64,000 bases of DNA from Pirellulales bacterium (GCA_022844125.1 JALHMI010000008.1:62001-126000); one strand, 5' to 3'. Positions 52,808 to 62,883 are shown, counted from the stretch's first letter. Notes: a model not told the origin generated them from the sequence alone. Numbers and translations are program-made.

Positions 52808-54778
52808 CTAGCCGGTCAGCCGCTCCAGCTCCGCAGCCATCCGCGCGAACACCTCGGTCCAGTCGCCCAGCCGGCGCTGTCGATACAGCCGCAGCGTCGC
52901 ATACCAGGGCGAGTCTTCGCGATCGAGCAGCCAGCGCCAGTCGGGCACGAGGTTGAGCGCGACCCAAGTGGGCACGCCCAGTCCGCCGGCCAGGTGCGCC
53001 ATCGAGGTGTCGCTCGTGATCACGAGGTCCAGGTGCTGCATGATCGCGGCGGTGTCCATGAACGCCCCGCCACTGGCGTCGAGCCGCTCACCGAAGTCGA
53101 CCACGTTCCAGTCGGCCGCGACGGTGGCAAGCTGCTCACTCCCCTCCCCTTTTTGCAGGCTGAAGAGTTGTACGCCCGAGAGCGCCGCTAGCGGAGCGAA
53201 TGCCCCAAGCGCAATCGAACGCTCGGCGTCGTAGGGCGCGTGTGGATTCCCCTGCCAGGCGATCCCCACGCGCAGCTTGCCGTATGAGCGGATCTCGTCG
53301 CGCCAGGCTTCCACGCGCGCCTGGTCCGCGAAAATGTACGGAATGCTGGCCGGAATCGTCTCGAGCGTGGTCCGCATCCGGTGCGGCATACTGAGCAGTG
53401 GCACGCAGCCATCGGCCGCAGGCGCAGCATCGCTCGGCGTGATCCACTGGCTCACGCCGGGCGTGTGGGCGAGGATCGGATGCAGGGCGGCCGAACATTC
53501 GACAATCACCCGCGCTCCCAGTTCGGCCAGCGGCTGGGCGTAACGAATGAACTGCAGCGTATCGCCAAGCCCCTGTTCGCTTATGAGCACGATCGTCTTG
53601 CCCTCGGGCGACGAGCCATCCCAGATCGTCCAGCGCGGGCGGAACGCTGGAAAGTCGCGCGACTGGAACCGCCACTCGTACTCCGAGAGCCCTTCGGCAT
53701 AGCGCCCCAGTAGCAGCAGCGCGCTGGCCCAATTGTGATGGGCCTCGGGATAGTGCGGCGTGATGGCGAGAGCCTGCTCAAAATGCCTGAGCGAGTCCGC
53801 GACCCGCCCCTGCCGCAGCACCGCGATGCCCAGGTTGTAAGGAGACTGGGAGCTCGTGGGATTGAGCTGCTGGGCGCGGCGATAGGCAGCTTCCGCTTCG
53901 GAGAACCGCCCTTCACTCGCCAGCAGGTTTCCCAAGTTGTTGTGGGCCTGTCCCAGTTCGGGTTTCAGCCGCAAGCATTCGGCAAGCGCCGCCCCGGCTT
54001 CATCGTTCCGTTTCAGCCCGGCGAGCGCGCTGGCCAGGTTCAGGTGGGCCTCGGCAAACAGCGGCCGCATGGCGACTGCTTGCTGCGCCGCCTCGATCGC
54101 CGCGGCATAATCGCGTTTGTCGATGTGAAGTTGCGCGAGGTTCACGTAGGCTTCGGCCGAGTCGGGCTTAAGCTCGAGCACTTCGCCGTAGGCCGCGATT
54201 GCTTCCGCCACTTGCCCCGCCTGCGCGAGCGCGGCCGCCAGGTTGAAGCGAACTTCGGGATCGGAGCTCTTGAGCCGCGCTACTTGTCTGAGATGCGGCA
54301 CGGCTTCGGTCATGCGGCCTGCGGAACTGAGCAGACGCGCCGCCTCTCGATGCGCGCGGAGTGAATTGGGATCGAGATGCGCAGCCGCGCGATAGGAATC
54401 GATCGCCGTAGCTGCATCGTCAGCACGTTCCAGGGCGGCCGCCAGGTTCAGGTGTGTTTGCGGATTGTTGGGACTGATCGCGGCCGCGCGACGGAAGCTT
54501 TCGACCGCTTCGGCCATCTTGCCTTGCTTGGCGAGCAAGACGCCCAGGTTGTCGTGGGCCGAAAGGTGATTGGGTTCCAGGCGGATCGCTTCCTGCAAAT
54601 GCGTGGCGGCCTCATCCCATTTCTTCAGATTAATGCAGGCCGCGCCGAGCAGGCTGAGAGCGGCAGCGTTCGCGGGATCGGTGTGGAGTGCCTGCCGATA
54701 AATCGCGTACGCCGCTTGCACCTGTCCCGCCTGATGCAGTTGGATGCCGGTGGAAAGCAGATCGGAATCGATGCTCAT
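52808..54778 (-). CDS. TPR protein with C-terminal GT-B glycosyltransferase-like domain
   Basis: 656 residues from ATG 54778; earlier in-frame starts would add unlikely sequence. About ten TPR repeats span 10-370, for instance GAACINLKKWDEAATHLQEAIRLEPNHLSAHDNLG and NLAAALAQAGQVAEAIAAYGEVLELKPDSAEAYVNLAQL. From about 400 there is a domain of the GT9/ADP-heptose-like type: EGKTIVLISEQGLGDTLQFIRYAQPLAELGARVIVEC, LRVGIAWQGNPHAPYDAERSIAL, VITSDTSMAHLAGGLGVPTWVALNL. Such proteins are abundant in Planctomycetes and may glycosylate proteins. No signal peptide. Stop is 10 bp past the convergent M56-like gene. Confidence 0.9.
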   Translation of the reverse strand: MSIDSDLLSTGIQLHQAGQVQAAYAIYRQALHTDPANAAALSLLGAACINLKKWDEAATHLQEAIRLEPNHLSAHDNLGVLLAKQGKMAEAVESFRRAAAISPNNPQTHLNLAAALERADDAATAIDSYRAAAHLDPNSLRAHREAARLLSSAGRMTEAVPHLRQVARLKSSDPEVRFNLAAALAQAGQVAEAIAAYGEVLELKPDSAEAYVNLAQLHIDKRDYAAAIEAAQQAVAMRPLFAEAHLNLASALAGLKRNDEAGAALAECLRLKPELGQAHNNLGNLLASEGRFSEAEAAYRRAQQLNPTSSQSPYNLGIAVLRQGRVADSLRHFEQALAITPHYPEAHHNWASALLLLGRYAEGLSEYEWRFQSRDFPAFRPRWTIWDGSSPEGKTIVLISEQGLGDTLQFIRYAQPLAELGARVIVECSAALHPILAHTPGVSQWITPSDAAPAADGCVPLLSMPHRMRTTLETIPASIPYIFADQARVEAWRDEIRSYGKLRVGIAWQGNPHAPYDAERSIALGAFAPLAALSGVQLFSLQKGEGSEQLATVAADWNVVDFGERLDASGGAFMDTAAIMQHLDLVITSDTSMAHLAGGLGVPTWVALNLVPDWRWLLDREDSPWYATLRLYRQRRLGDWTEVFARMAAELERLTG

Positions 54779-54996
54779 AACGAAATGCGATGGAACTGGC
54801 CAGGCGAGGTGTGGAAGCAACCTGAAGTGGCGTTCCTTCCAGTATACGCTGCTGCGACCGCTCGGGGCTGCATGGGGAGGTTGCAAAACAGGCCGTTTTT
54901 TGCACGACTGGGTCGCGGGAGCTAGACTTCGAAGTACTATCTGGCCCCGCGGTCGCCGCGAAAGAGTTCCGCATATCTCGCCGAGTTCACGCCGTC

Positions 54997-57393
54997 ATGT
55001 CCACCGCGCCCCTGCGACCCGCGTTCGGAGCTCCCGGCATCGAGCCGCGGTGGACGCGCAGCGACAAGTCGGCCGTCGGCACGGCATACTTCGCCGGCAG
55101 CCGGCTCTGGTTCACGCTGGCGGCGGGCATCGTCAGCGAGGTCTACTATCCAACGATCGATCGGCCGCAGATTCGCGACTTGCAGTTCCTCATTACCGAT
55201 GGCGAAACGTTCTTTCACGATGAGCGCCGCGATACGGAATGGACGCTCGAGCAACTCTCCGACCATTCGCTGGGGTTTAAGCTCACGAATACCTGCCGCG
55301 AGCAGGACTACCGGATCGTCAAGGAGATCATCTGCGATCCGCACTACTCCTGCCTGTTGGTCAACACGCGGATCGAAGGGGACGAAAGTCTGCTCGAGCG
55401 ATTGAAGTTGTATGCCCTGCTCGCGCCCCATCTGGAAGGTTGCGGCTGGGGCAATAGCGGATATGTCCATACGATTGCCGATCGCAAGATGCTCGTCGCC
55501 ACTCGGGGCAATACCTGGCTGGCGATGGGGGCTTCGGTTCCGCTGCTCAAATGCTCGTGCGGCTATGTCGGCACCAGCGACGGCTGGACGGACCTCGCCC
55601 AGGACAATCGGCTCGACTGGGAATTCGACGCGGCCGAGAACGGCAACATCGCGCTGATTGCCCAGGTGGATCTCAGCCAGACGCGCGAGTTCACGCTCGG
55701 CGTCGCCTTTGGCGATACTTATCACAATGCGACGACCACGCTCGCGCAGTCGATTGAAGTGCCGTTTGCAGGGCATCGCGAACGGTTCATCGAACAGTGG
55801 CAGCGGACCTGCGGGCACGTCTCGCCCATGAAGGGTGCCTGCGGCGACACCGGTTCGCTGTACCGCCGCAGCCACAGCCTGTTGCTTGCGCATGAGGACA
55901 AGACCTATCCCGGCGCGCTGATCGCTTCGCTCAGCATCCCCTGGGGCGAAGCGAAGGGGGACGACGACCTGGGTGGCTATCACCTGGTCTGGCCGCGCGA
56001 CATGGTCCACTCGGCCACCGCACTGTTGGCCACGGGCAACAAATCGACCCCGTACCGTTCGCTGATCTACCTGGCCTGCTCGCAATGCCCCGACGGCGGG
56101 TTCTACCAGAATTTCTGGATCAACGGCGAGCCGTATTGGACCGGCGTGCAATTGGACGAAGTCTCGTTCGGCATGCTGCTCGCGTGGCGCGTGCAGGAAG
56201 CCGAAGCTTTGCAGGGCTTCGACCCGTACCCGATGGTGCTCCGGGCCGCGGGCTACCTGGTCCGCGAGGGCCCGGCCACGCCGCAGGAGCGCTGGGAAGA
56301 GAATAGCGGTTATTCGCCGTCATCTCTGGCGGCGAATATCGCGGCGCTCGGATGCGCTGCCGAGATGGCCCGGTTGCGTGGCGACCAGCACACGTCGGAC
56401 TACCTCTGGCAGTACGCCGACTTTCTGGAGTCGCACCTGGAAGGCTGGTGCGTTACCACCGAGGGCACGCTCGTGCCGGGGATCTCGAAACACTACATCC
56501 GGATCCTGCCGGTCGACATTGGCAATCCGTGCCCCTTCGAAGATCCTAACCGAGCGATTGTGCTCATCAAGAACCGCGCGCCCGGCGAACAATACCTGTT
56601 TCCGGCCAAGGACATCGTGGATGGCGGCTTCTTGGAACTGGTACGCTATGGCATTCGCAGTGCGACCGACCCGGTGATCGAAGACACGGTGCAGGTCGTC
56701 GACAAGTTACTGAAAGTCGAGACGCAGTTCGGGCCCTGCTGGCGGCGCTACAATCACGACGGTTACGGCCAGCGTGACGATGGCGGCCCCTTTAACGGCT
56801 TCGGTCGCGGACGCGGTTGGCCATTGCTCACTGGCGAGCGCGGGCACTATGAGTTGGCGGCGGGTCGCGATGTGATGCCGTACATTCGGGCCATGGAAGG
56901 CTTTGCCCGCTGGGGTTTGCTGCCCGAGCAGGTTTGGGACGCCGACGATTTGCCCGAGAAGCGGCAGTGGCGCGGGCTGCCGACGGGGGCCGCGATGCCG
57001 CTGGTCTGGGCGCATGCCGAGTACCTGACGCTGCTGCGGAGCGTGGCTGACGGGCGGGTCTACGACTACCTGCCGCATGTGGCCCAGCGCTACATCGGCG
57101 GCAATCGGACTCACGATGCGATCGAATTCTGGAAGCCCGACCGGCATGCGATTCGGGTGCAGGCCGGGCACACGCTGCGTGTGCAGGCGCCTGGCTCGTT
57201 TTGTCTGCGCTGGTCGACCGACGAGTGGCGCACGGTGCACGATACTCCCGGCCGAGCCACGGCGCTGGGCATCGCTTACGTGGACCTGCCGATCGAGCGG
57301 CGCCAGAAGTCACCGGTGCGGTTCACGTTCCGCTGGACGCACCCCGACCGCTGGGAAGGCCGCGACTACGAAGTGGCGGTTGTGCCGGCGTAG
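54997..57393 (+). CDS. GH15 glucoamylase-type glycoside hydrolase
   Basis: 798 residues. N-terminal beta-sandwich GH15-associated domain (RWTRSDKSAVGTAYFAGSRLWFTLAAGIVSEVYYPTIDRP; TIEGD.., VDLSQTREFTLGVAFG). The (alpha/alpha)6 barrel starts about residue 290 (YPGALIASLSIPWGEAKGDDDLGGYHLVWPRDMVHSATALLATG). The catalytic acid is in RWEENSGYSPSSLAANIAAL and the catalytic base in FGRGRGWPLLTGERGHYELAAGR. A C-terminal beta domain follows. It removes glucose from the non-reducing ends of starch/glycogen-type glucans or a related substrate. No signal peptide is visible, so it is probably intracellular. Confidence 0.94.
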   Translation: MSTAPLRPAFGAPGIEPRWTRSDKSAVGTAYFAGSRLWFTLAAGIVSEVYYPTIDRPQIRDLQFLITDGETFFHDERRDTEWTLEQLSDHSLGFKLTNTCREQDYRIVKEIICDPHYSCLLVNTRIEGDESLLERLKLYALLAPHLEGCGWGNSGYVHTIADRKMLVATRGNTWLAMGASVPLLKCSCGYVGTSDGWTDLAQDNRLDWEFDAAENGNIALIAQVDLSQTREFTLGVAFGDTYHNATTTLAQSIEVPFAGHRERFIEQWQRTCGHVSPMKGACGDTGSLYRRSHSLLLAHEDKTYPGALIASLSIPWGEAKGDDDLGGYHLVWPRDMVHSATALLATGNKSTPYRSLIYLACSQCPDGGFYQNFWINGEPYWTGVQLDEVSFGMLLAWRVQEAEALQGFDPYPMVLRAAGYLVREGPATPQERWEENSGYSPSSLAANIAALGCAAEMARLRGDQHTSDYLWQYADFLESHLEGWCVTTEGTLVPGISKHYIRILPVDIGNPCPFEDPNRAIVLIKNRAPGEQYLFPAKDIVDGGFLELVRYGIRSATDPVIEDTVQVVDKLLKVETQFGPCWRRYNHDGYGQRDDGGPFNGFGRGRGWPLLTGERGHYELAAGRDVMPYIRAMEGFARWGLLPEQVWDADDLPEKRQWRGLPTGAAMPLVWAHAEYLTLLRSVADGRVYDYLPHVAQRYIGGNRTHDAIEFWKPDRHAIRVQAGHTLRVQAPGSFCLRWSTDEWRTVHDTPGRATALGIAYVDLPIERRQKSPVRFTFRWTHPDRWEGRDYEVAVVPA

Positions 57394-57662
57394 CATCGGA
57401 CTTCTTCGGCCTGTGCCGCATGTGCGGGCGGCGCGGCTGCCGGTCGTGTGTGGCTCGACAAGCGCGACTGTTGCGTCCGCTACGTGTGGCAACTCAGCGT
57501 CGCCGCTACAGCGCGCACAGACCGTATTTCGGTTGGCCCGTTCGAGTTCGGCGCTGCGGCGGTCCGATCAATACTTCGCGGTCGGCGGCCGTGGCAGCGA
57601 ACCGGCGGAGGTTCCTTCCACCGACCCCCGCCTACCGAACTCGAACTGGGGAGATGGATCGC

Positions 57663-58307
57663 GTGAGCCGATTGAGCATCCTGTTGCCGGTTTATAACGC
57701 ACAGCCCAACCTGGAAGCCGACGTGGTCGAGATGCTCGAGGTGCTCGCCGACGTGGCGCGCGACTTCCAGCTATGGATCATCGACGACGGCTCGCTCGAC
57801 GAAACGTCCGACGTGGCCCGGCAGTTGGCCGCCGGCTATCCGCAGGTTTGCCTGTTGCGGCATCCGGTCCGGTTGGGCCTGTGCGAAGCGATTCAGACCG
57901 GCCTGGACCATACGCAAGGCGACGTGATCCTGGTCGGCGACGAGGACTATTGCCTGGACCCCGACGATCTTCGCACGCTCTGGCAGATGCGCGACACGCA
58001 GTGGCAGCTCAGCCGGCAGGAGGCGCTGCCGATTGCCAATCGGCCGTCGATCGCCCGGCTGCTGGCCTGGCGTCCGCGCGCTTCGCAGGCCCGGCGCGGG
58101 TTCCAGATCATCTCGCGTCAGGCATTCGAAAAGTTCCGCCTGCAACAGGCCGTCGACACCGTGCATCGGCTCGACATCGGCTGGCACGGCAGCACGCCTC
58201 AAGGTCCCGAATGGCCCAAGTTCCATGCCGGTGCGGACCGCATGAGCACCGGCTGGACCGAGGATCACCTGCCGATGTTTGGCGGCGGCGACTACGCGGC
58301 CTTCTGA
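57663..58307 (+). CDS. GT2-family glycosyltransferase, short form
   Basis: 214 residues from GTG 57663, with GGGGAG at the right distance; the ATG at 57654 is directly adjacent to that site and so less likely. A GT-A fold: SRLSILLPVYNAQPNLEADVVEMLEVLADVARDFQLWIIDDGSLDETSDVARQLA, then HPVRLGLCEAIQTGLDHTQGDVILVGDEDYCLDPDDLRTLWQM. The metal motif is DED/DPDD rather than a simple DxD. The protein is shorter than most GT2 enzymes and lacks membrane helices. Its 3' end overlaps by 16 bp with the convergent GT2 gene. Confidence 0.88.
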   Translation: MSRLSILLPVYNAQPNLEADVVEMLEVLADVARDFQLWIIDDGSLDETSDVARQLAAGYPQVCLLRHPVRLGLCEAIQTGLDHTQGDVILVGDEDYCLDPDDLRTLWQMRDTQWQLSRQEALPIANRPSIARLLAWRPRASQARRGFQIISRQAFEKFRLQQAVDTVHRLDIGWHGSTPQGPEWPKFHAGADRMSTGWTEDHLPMFGGGDYAAF

Positions 58308-59122
58308 CCCGACTTGTCGGCTGGCTCGTGCACGATCAGATCGCCGCCGTCGGCAGTGCCGTCGTAACTCGCGCCCGGCCGCAGGTAGCGCCAATAGATC
58401 CGCGCGAGCTCGAAAGAAGCCTTGGCGAAGTCGCGTCCTTTGACGTTCGATCCCGCTACGTCGCGCCAGGCGTCCAGCGGAAACTCGTAGATCGCCTCGC
58501 GCAGCACGCTGCGCATCGCGCTGGCCCGCAGCCGCTTCATCCGGGCGAACATCTCCACATCGAAGATCCACCGCGTGGAGAAAGACTGCCCCAGCACGGC
58601 GGTCAGCTCCGGCGTGACGCGAAACAGCTTCGCCCCGCACTGCGTGTCGAAGATCTTCACACCGAGCGCCAGGGAGGCCACGTTCGCAAAGACGCGGCCC
58701 AGCCAGTAGCGGAGCGGCTGCCGATCGATTGCGTGCCCCAAGAGCCGCATCCGTGTGCCGATCACGCAATCGATGTGCGGTTTGCCTTCGAGAAGCTTGC
58801 AAAAGGGCTCGATGTCGGCGAGCGGCGTGGCGAGGTCAGCGTCCCAGAAACCTACGTAGTCCGCTCCGGATCGCACGGCCAGCAGCATCCCCAGGCGGAC
58901 GGCTTCGGCCTTGCCGCGGTTTTGCCCCAAGTGCAAGAAGCTGAAGTCTCGCGGGTTGGCCCGGTTCAGGTGCTCTAGCAGTTCCAGGGTTTCATCGCGG
59001 CTGCCATCGTTGACGAACAGCAACTCGGCGGCGCCACTGCGGCGGCCGAAATCTTGAATCGCGCGCATGTTGAGCCGCCGTGCTTCGTTGTAACACGGCA
59101 CGACCACGATAGCTCGCGGCAT
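58292..59122 (-). CDS. GT2-family glycosyltransferase (dolichyl-phosphate-sugar type)
   Basis: 276 residues. Rossmann-like GT-A domain: RAIVVVPCYNEARRLNMRAIQDFGRRSGAAELLFVNDGSRDETLELLEHL, LHLGQNRGKAEAVRLGMLLAVRSGADYVGFWDADLATPLADIEPF (DxD as DAD). Then a QPLRYWLGRVFANVASLALGVKIFDTQCGAKLF segment and YEFPLDAWRDVAGSNVKGRDFAKASFELARIYWRYLR. This matches polyprenol-phosphate hexose synthases, which load sugar onto a lipid carrier, but the protein has no C-terminal membrane helices. Converges with the neighbouring GT2 gene. Confidence 0.9.
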   Translation of the reverse strand: MPRAIVVVPCYNEARRLNMRAIQDFGRRSGAAELLFVNDGSRDETLELLEHLNRANPRDFSFLHLGQNRGKAEAVRLGMLLAVRSGADYVGFWDADLATPLADIEPFCKLLEGKPHIDCVIGTRMRLLGHAIDRQPLRYWLGRVFANVASLALGVKIFDTQCGAKLFRVTPELTAVLGQSFSTRWIFDVEMFARMKRLRASAMRSVLREAIYEFPLDAWRDVAGSNVKGRDFAKASFELARIYWRYLRPGASYDGTADGGDLIVHEPADKSGQKAA

Positions 59123-59255
59123 GAGAGAGACGTCCTTGTCTCGAATGGCAGTGGCAAAACACGTCGGCCGCGTTTCATTACGCGGAGCAGCCGGTCGGTT
59201 CGTATACTACGCCGAGGCATCCGGAGGCAAGGTCAGTCGGACGAAGCTAGCAATG

Positions 59256-59714
59256 CTAGACCCGCGGACCTGCGGCGTCTTCCATCTGTGCGATGTACTG
59301 CCGGAGCCGCTCGACCTCGTCGGTTACATGGTGGAGCTTGAGCATGTTCTCCACCCGCTTGAGCAACTCGAGCTTGTTGACCGGCTTACTCAGGAAATCG
59401 TCGGTGCCGGCTTCCACCGCCCGTTCGATATCGCCCAGCTCGTTGAGCGCCGTGACCATCAGGATCATGATCGTGCGGGTCTCGGGATCGCCCTTGAGCT
59501 TTTCGCACACCTCGAAGCCGCTCAATTTCGGCATCATTACGTCGAGCAGGATCAGGTCGGGCTGGAACGAGGCGACCTTGTCGAGCGTGTCGCGGCCATC
59601 CACGGCCACGGCGATGTCGACGTCCAGCCCGCTCAGATAAGCTTCGAGCAGCTCGACGTTGGGACCGTTGTCGTCGGCAATCAGGATCCGGCTCTTTTGC
59701 GGGGACTGGGCCAT
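59256..59714 (-). CDS. Stand-alone receiver-domain response regulator
   Basis: 152 residues. A complete receiver: acidic pair D14, D15 (LIADDNGPNVELLEAYL), phosphoacceptor D58 (DLILLDVMMPKLSGFEVCEKLK), T88 (MVTALNELGDIERAVEAG), K110 (FLSKPVNKLELLKRVENML). A short C-terminal coiled-coil tail (VTDEVERLRQYIAQMEDA) follows in place of an output domain. It would act through partner proteins. Phosphorylation partner unknown; no histidine kinase gene is adjacent. Confidence 0.95.
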   Translation of the reverse strand: MAQSPQKSRILIADDNGPNVELLEAYLSGLDVDIAVAVDGRDTLDKVASFQPDLILLDVMMPKLSGFEVCEKLKGDPETRTIMILMVTALNELGDIERAVEAGTDDFLSKPVNKLELLKRVENMLKLHHVTDEVERLRQYIAQMEDAAGPRV

Positions 59715-60230
59715 GACGTTCGCGATTCTCGACTAGACGGGGGAGCTGCCAGCGTTCCTTAGCCGGCAATCCACGGATTATAGGTCGAATCGCCTCGGCG
59801 GAGAATGGGAATCCTCACCGTGCTCGTCGCCGGCCGCCGCACGAGCGCAAACAAACGCGAGGACAGTCGCTTCGGCGCCGACTCGAACGAGTCGTGTTTT
59901 CAAGCGTAAAGTCTTCGTCTTAACCATTCCTTCGCATCGCAGTACGAAAGACGGTTTTTGAAGTTTCACATCTTGATTCGCCGAAGTGCTGTCCTCGCTG
60001 CTGATATGCTTCAAGCAAGCGGCGTGCCGCCAGTGGGTCTGAGTCCACCAGCAGCGCATTGCCCATTACGTAAATTCAAGCTCCCTTCGAGCTTAGCTCC
60101 ACTTCACCGCCTGCGAGAAACCCTTTACGTTGCGGTGACGGTGCGGCGACCTGGTCGCCACGCGTTCGCGCACGGTGCCACACGCGCGCAGGGTTGTGGG
60201 ATTTAGTCCAACCAATGCCGAGAGATCGCT
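59715..60230. other. Intergenic region, no gene recognised
   Basis: About 515 bp between the receiver gene and the glyA 3' end, both minus-strand. A small minus-strand frame (59778-60059) opens with aromatic residues but lacks domain features. I could not identify a terminator, tRNA or repeat. It may contain the receiver gene promoter, which would lie upstream of 59714. Confidence 0.5.
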
Positions 60231-61499
60231 TCACACCTGGTCGGTGTCGACCTCGGCCATTCGCATGGCCGGCACCGGGAAGCTTTCGCACAGATCGAAC
60301 ACCTCACCGCGAATCTCGGTGTGCAACCGCTTGTCGTCCGGCGCCTTGAGTGCGGAAAACATCCAGCCCGCGATCTTCTTCATCTCGGCGGTGCCCATGC
60401 CGCGGCTGGTGAGGGCGGGCGTGCCGACCCGAATGCCCGAGGGATCCATCGGCTTTCGCTGATCGTACGGGATCATGTTCTTATTGACCGTGATGCCCAC
60501 GGCGTCCAGCACGGCCTCGGCCTGCTTTCCGCCGATGCCCAACGGGCTGACGTCGATCAGCATCAAATGGTTGTCCGTTCCGCCGCTGACCAGTCGCAAG
60601 CCGCCGGAGAGCAGCGCCTCGGAGAGCGTCTTGGCGTTGTCGATCACTCCCTGTGCGTAACGCTTGAAGTCCGGGCGCAATGCTTCACCAAAACAGATTG
60701 CCTTGCCGGCGATGACGTGCATCAGCGGACCGCCCTGGATGCCTGGGAACACCGAGCGGTCGAGATCCTTGGCGTACTCGGCGCGGCACATCGACATACC
60801 GCCGCGCGGGCCGCGGAGTGTCTTGTGCGTGGTCGTGGTCACGAAGTCGGCCACCGGCACGGGATTGTCGTGCAGCCCCGCGGCCACCAGGCCGGCATAA
60901 TGGGCCATGTCGACGAACAGCTTGGCGCCCACGTCTTTGGCGATCTCGGCAAACTTGCCGTGCGGAATCTCGCGCGGATAGGCGCTCGCTCCGGCGACGA
61001 TCAGCTTTGGTTTGTGCTCGCGGGCAAGCTTGGCTACCTGGTCGAAGTCGATTCGATGATCGGATTCGCGCACGCCGTAGCTGATGAAGTTGTACAGGAT
61101 GCCGGAGATGTTCAGCTTCATGCCGTGGGTCAGGTGACCACCATGCGCCAGGTCGAGTCCCAGCACCGTGTCGCCCGGCTGAATGGCCGTCAAATAGACC
61201 GCCATGTTGGCCTGGCTGCCGGAGTGCGGCTGGACGTTCGCATGCTCGGCACCGAAGAGCTGCTTGGCACGATCGCGGGCGAGGTCCTCGACCACGTCGA
61301 CGTGTTCGCAACCGCCGTAGTATCGCCGGCCGGGGTAACCCTCGGCATACTTGTTCGTCAGCACGCTGCCCACGGCCTGCATCACCGCGGGGCTGGTGTA
61401 ATTTTCGCTGGCGATCATCTCCAGGCCGTCCTGCTGCCGGTCCGTTTCGGCGGCGATCGCGGCCCAGACTTCGGGGTCTTCTTCGAGAATGAAATTCAT
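60231..61499 (-). CDS. glyA: Serine hydroxymethyltransferase
   Basis: 422 residues, the usual length. Blocks in order: [54 protein letters not shown], then [40 protein letters not shown], the PLP lysine in [15 protein letters not shown] (K226), and a [11 protein letters not shown] segment. The C-terminal end reads [26 protein letters not shown]. It interconverts serine and glycine, providing methylene-tetrahydrofolate. Cytosolic, monocistronic on the minus strand. Confidence 0.97.
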   Translation of the reverse strand: MNFILEEDPEVWAAIAAETDRQQDGLEMIASENYTSPAVMQAVGSVLTNKYAEGYPGRRYYGGCEHVDVVEDLARDRAKQLFGAEHANVQPHSGSQANMAVYLTAIQPGDTVLGLDLAHGGHLTHGMKLNISGILYNFISYGVRESDHRIDFDQVAKLAREHKPKLIVAGASAYPREIPHGKFAEIAKDVGAKLFVDMAHYAGLVAAGLHDNPVPVADFVTTTTHKTLRGPRGGMSMCRAEYAKDLDRSVFPGIQGGPLMHVIAGKAICFGEALRPDFKRYAQGVIDNAKTLSEALLSGGLRLVSGGTDNHLMLIDVSPLGIGGKQAEAVLDAVGITVNKNMIPYDQRKPMDPSGIRVGTPALTSRGMGTAEMKKIAGWMFSALKAPDDKRLHTEIRGEVFDLCESFPVPAMRMAEVDTDQV

Positions 61500-61614
61500 G
61501 TCGGCTGCTACCTGGCGTGGGACACTCGAAACACGTGGAATAGGGTATTGTCGGGCTGAAGGGGCGGATCGTCAATCGGCGGTCGCGGGACTATGGGCAG
61601 TACCCGAGGACGGC

Positions 61615-62883
61615 TTATGGCGACGCGGAAACTTCCACCTCGGCCGCGCCACTGTTGTCCGCCAGCCGGCCTGCGGAATCGTTGATCCGGAAATAGACCG
61701 TCCCGGACTCTTTAGGTTCGAGGGTCGCATCGAGCCCCACGGCGATGGGCTGGATCAGCCCGCTAAAACGAGCGCTTGCCGTATCGTCGTCGTTGCGGAC
61801 GGCCGCCAGTAACATTCCGAGCGGTTGTCCCGCGTGATACTCGATCGTGATGCCGCCCGGCTCGCTCAGCCAAGGCCGCTCGCCGCCCGCCACCTGATAG
61901 CGGCCCCGCGCGCGAATGGTGTACTTCTTGCCTGCTTCGACGGCGACTCCGCTTGATTGCCAGCCCCGATCTGCGGCGACCGGCACTTGCGCTGGGCCCG
62001 CGCCGAGTGGCGAGCCCGACTTATGCTCGACGTTCATGCGCTCGAAGTCAAACCCGTAGTCGAGGTTCGCGATGAAGAGCTGCCAGTCTTCGTCGAGCGT
62101 TTGACGATCGCCGGCGAAGGCCGCGACGACGCGGTCTTGAAAGTCCGCCTGGTTCACTTGTCTCGCAAGCGCATGAAAGCGATCGCGGTACCTCGGATGA
62201 TGTTCGAAGAAGGCCGCGGCGGCCCAGCACCAGCCGTATTGTTCGACCGTGCCATGTAACGTGCCGCTAAGGTTGAAGAGTTTCTCAATCGTCAGCGCTT
62301 TTCTTTTGGCAAAGTCTCCTTGCACCGCTTCGATCCGCCCCCACTTCGGCACATCGTCGCGGTTGGCAGGAATCACGTTCAGCAGGAGCTTGTCGCCGTC
62401 GAGCCTGTGCGTGCCCAGGAGTTCGGCTGTGCCTTCACCGTACCAGGCTGGCCCGGTGCCGCCGAGGACCGTCATGGCAAAGACATGTGTCCCTTCGTGC
62501 AGCATCAAATTCCGGCGAAAGTAGGCGCTCGTCTGATCAAATAGCCAGAAGTTGCCCTCCAGCGCGTAGCCCGTCGCGAATTCGGGCACGTCCTTTGAGA
62601 TCAGGCCCGCGGCTTCGAACCGCTCGCGTGATCGCATCAAGAATCCGCGTACGTGCCAGTCGGCGTGCTGGGCCGGATCGACGCCGAAGTATGCGCACCA
62701 CTGTGGAAACGCCTGATCGAAATAGCCCGGCAGCGTGTCCACTTCAGCATCGGGTGGCAGGTCGGTCACCAGCGTCAGGTGCTTGGACGTAAGCGTGCGG
62801 AGCGTGGGATCGTCGGCGCGTGCCGAATTGGCCTGCGGCGCGAAGGCCGCCAGCAGTGCAAGAATGAGTGCCGAGCGAAACAT
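61615..62883 (-). CDS. Exported gluzincin-like protein with C-terminal beta-sandwich domain
   Basis: 422 residues from ATG 62883. Signal peptide MFRSALILALLAAFAPQANSARAD. The first domain (25-260) contains HEGTH in RRNLMLHEGTHVFAMTV, with a second Glu in WYGEGTAELLGTHRL, matching a peptidase-MA-like (gluzincin) zinc site. An all-helical region follows (EHHPRYRDRFHALARQVNQADFQDRVVAAF). The C-terminal domain (about 300-420) reads GVAVEAGKKYTIRARGRYQVAGG, then YHAGQPLGMLLAAVRN and DNSGAAEVEVSA, like lectin/PA-IL-type or carbohydrate-binding beta-sandwiches. Likely a periplasmic or outer-layer peptidase-like protein with sugar-binding ability; activity untested. Confidence 0.8.
   Translation of the reverse strand: MFRSALILALLAAFAPQANSARADDPTLRTLTSKHLTLVTDLPPDAEVDTLPGYFDQAFPQWCAYFGVDPAQHADWHVRGFLMRSRERFEAAGLISKDVPEFATGYALEGNFWLFDQTSAYFRRNLMLHEGTHVFAMTVLGGTGPAWYGEGTAELLGTHRLDGDKLLLNVIPANRDDVPKWGRIEAVQGDFAKRKALTIEKLFNLSGTLHGTVEQYGWCWAAAAFFEHHPRYRDRFHALARQVNQADFQDRVVAAFAGDRQTLDEDWQLFIANLDYGFDFERMNVEHKSGSPLGAGPAQVPVAADRGWQSSGVAVEAGKKYTIRARGRYQVAGGERPWLSEPGGITIEYHAGQPLGMLLAAVRNDDDTASARFSGLIQPIAVGLDATLEPKESGTVYFRINDSAGRLADNSGAAEVEVSASP

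Noticed and set aside
57201-57662. N-terminal extension of the GT2 frame back into the GH15 gene
   Set aside because: It overlaps the GH15 coding end; GT2 homology begins with SRLSILLPVYN, so the start is 57654 or 57663.
59778-60059. Minus-strand frame of about 93 codons between the receiver and glyA
   Set aside because: No ribosome binding site, mixed composition, no recognisable motif.
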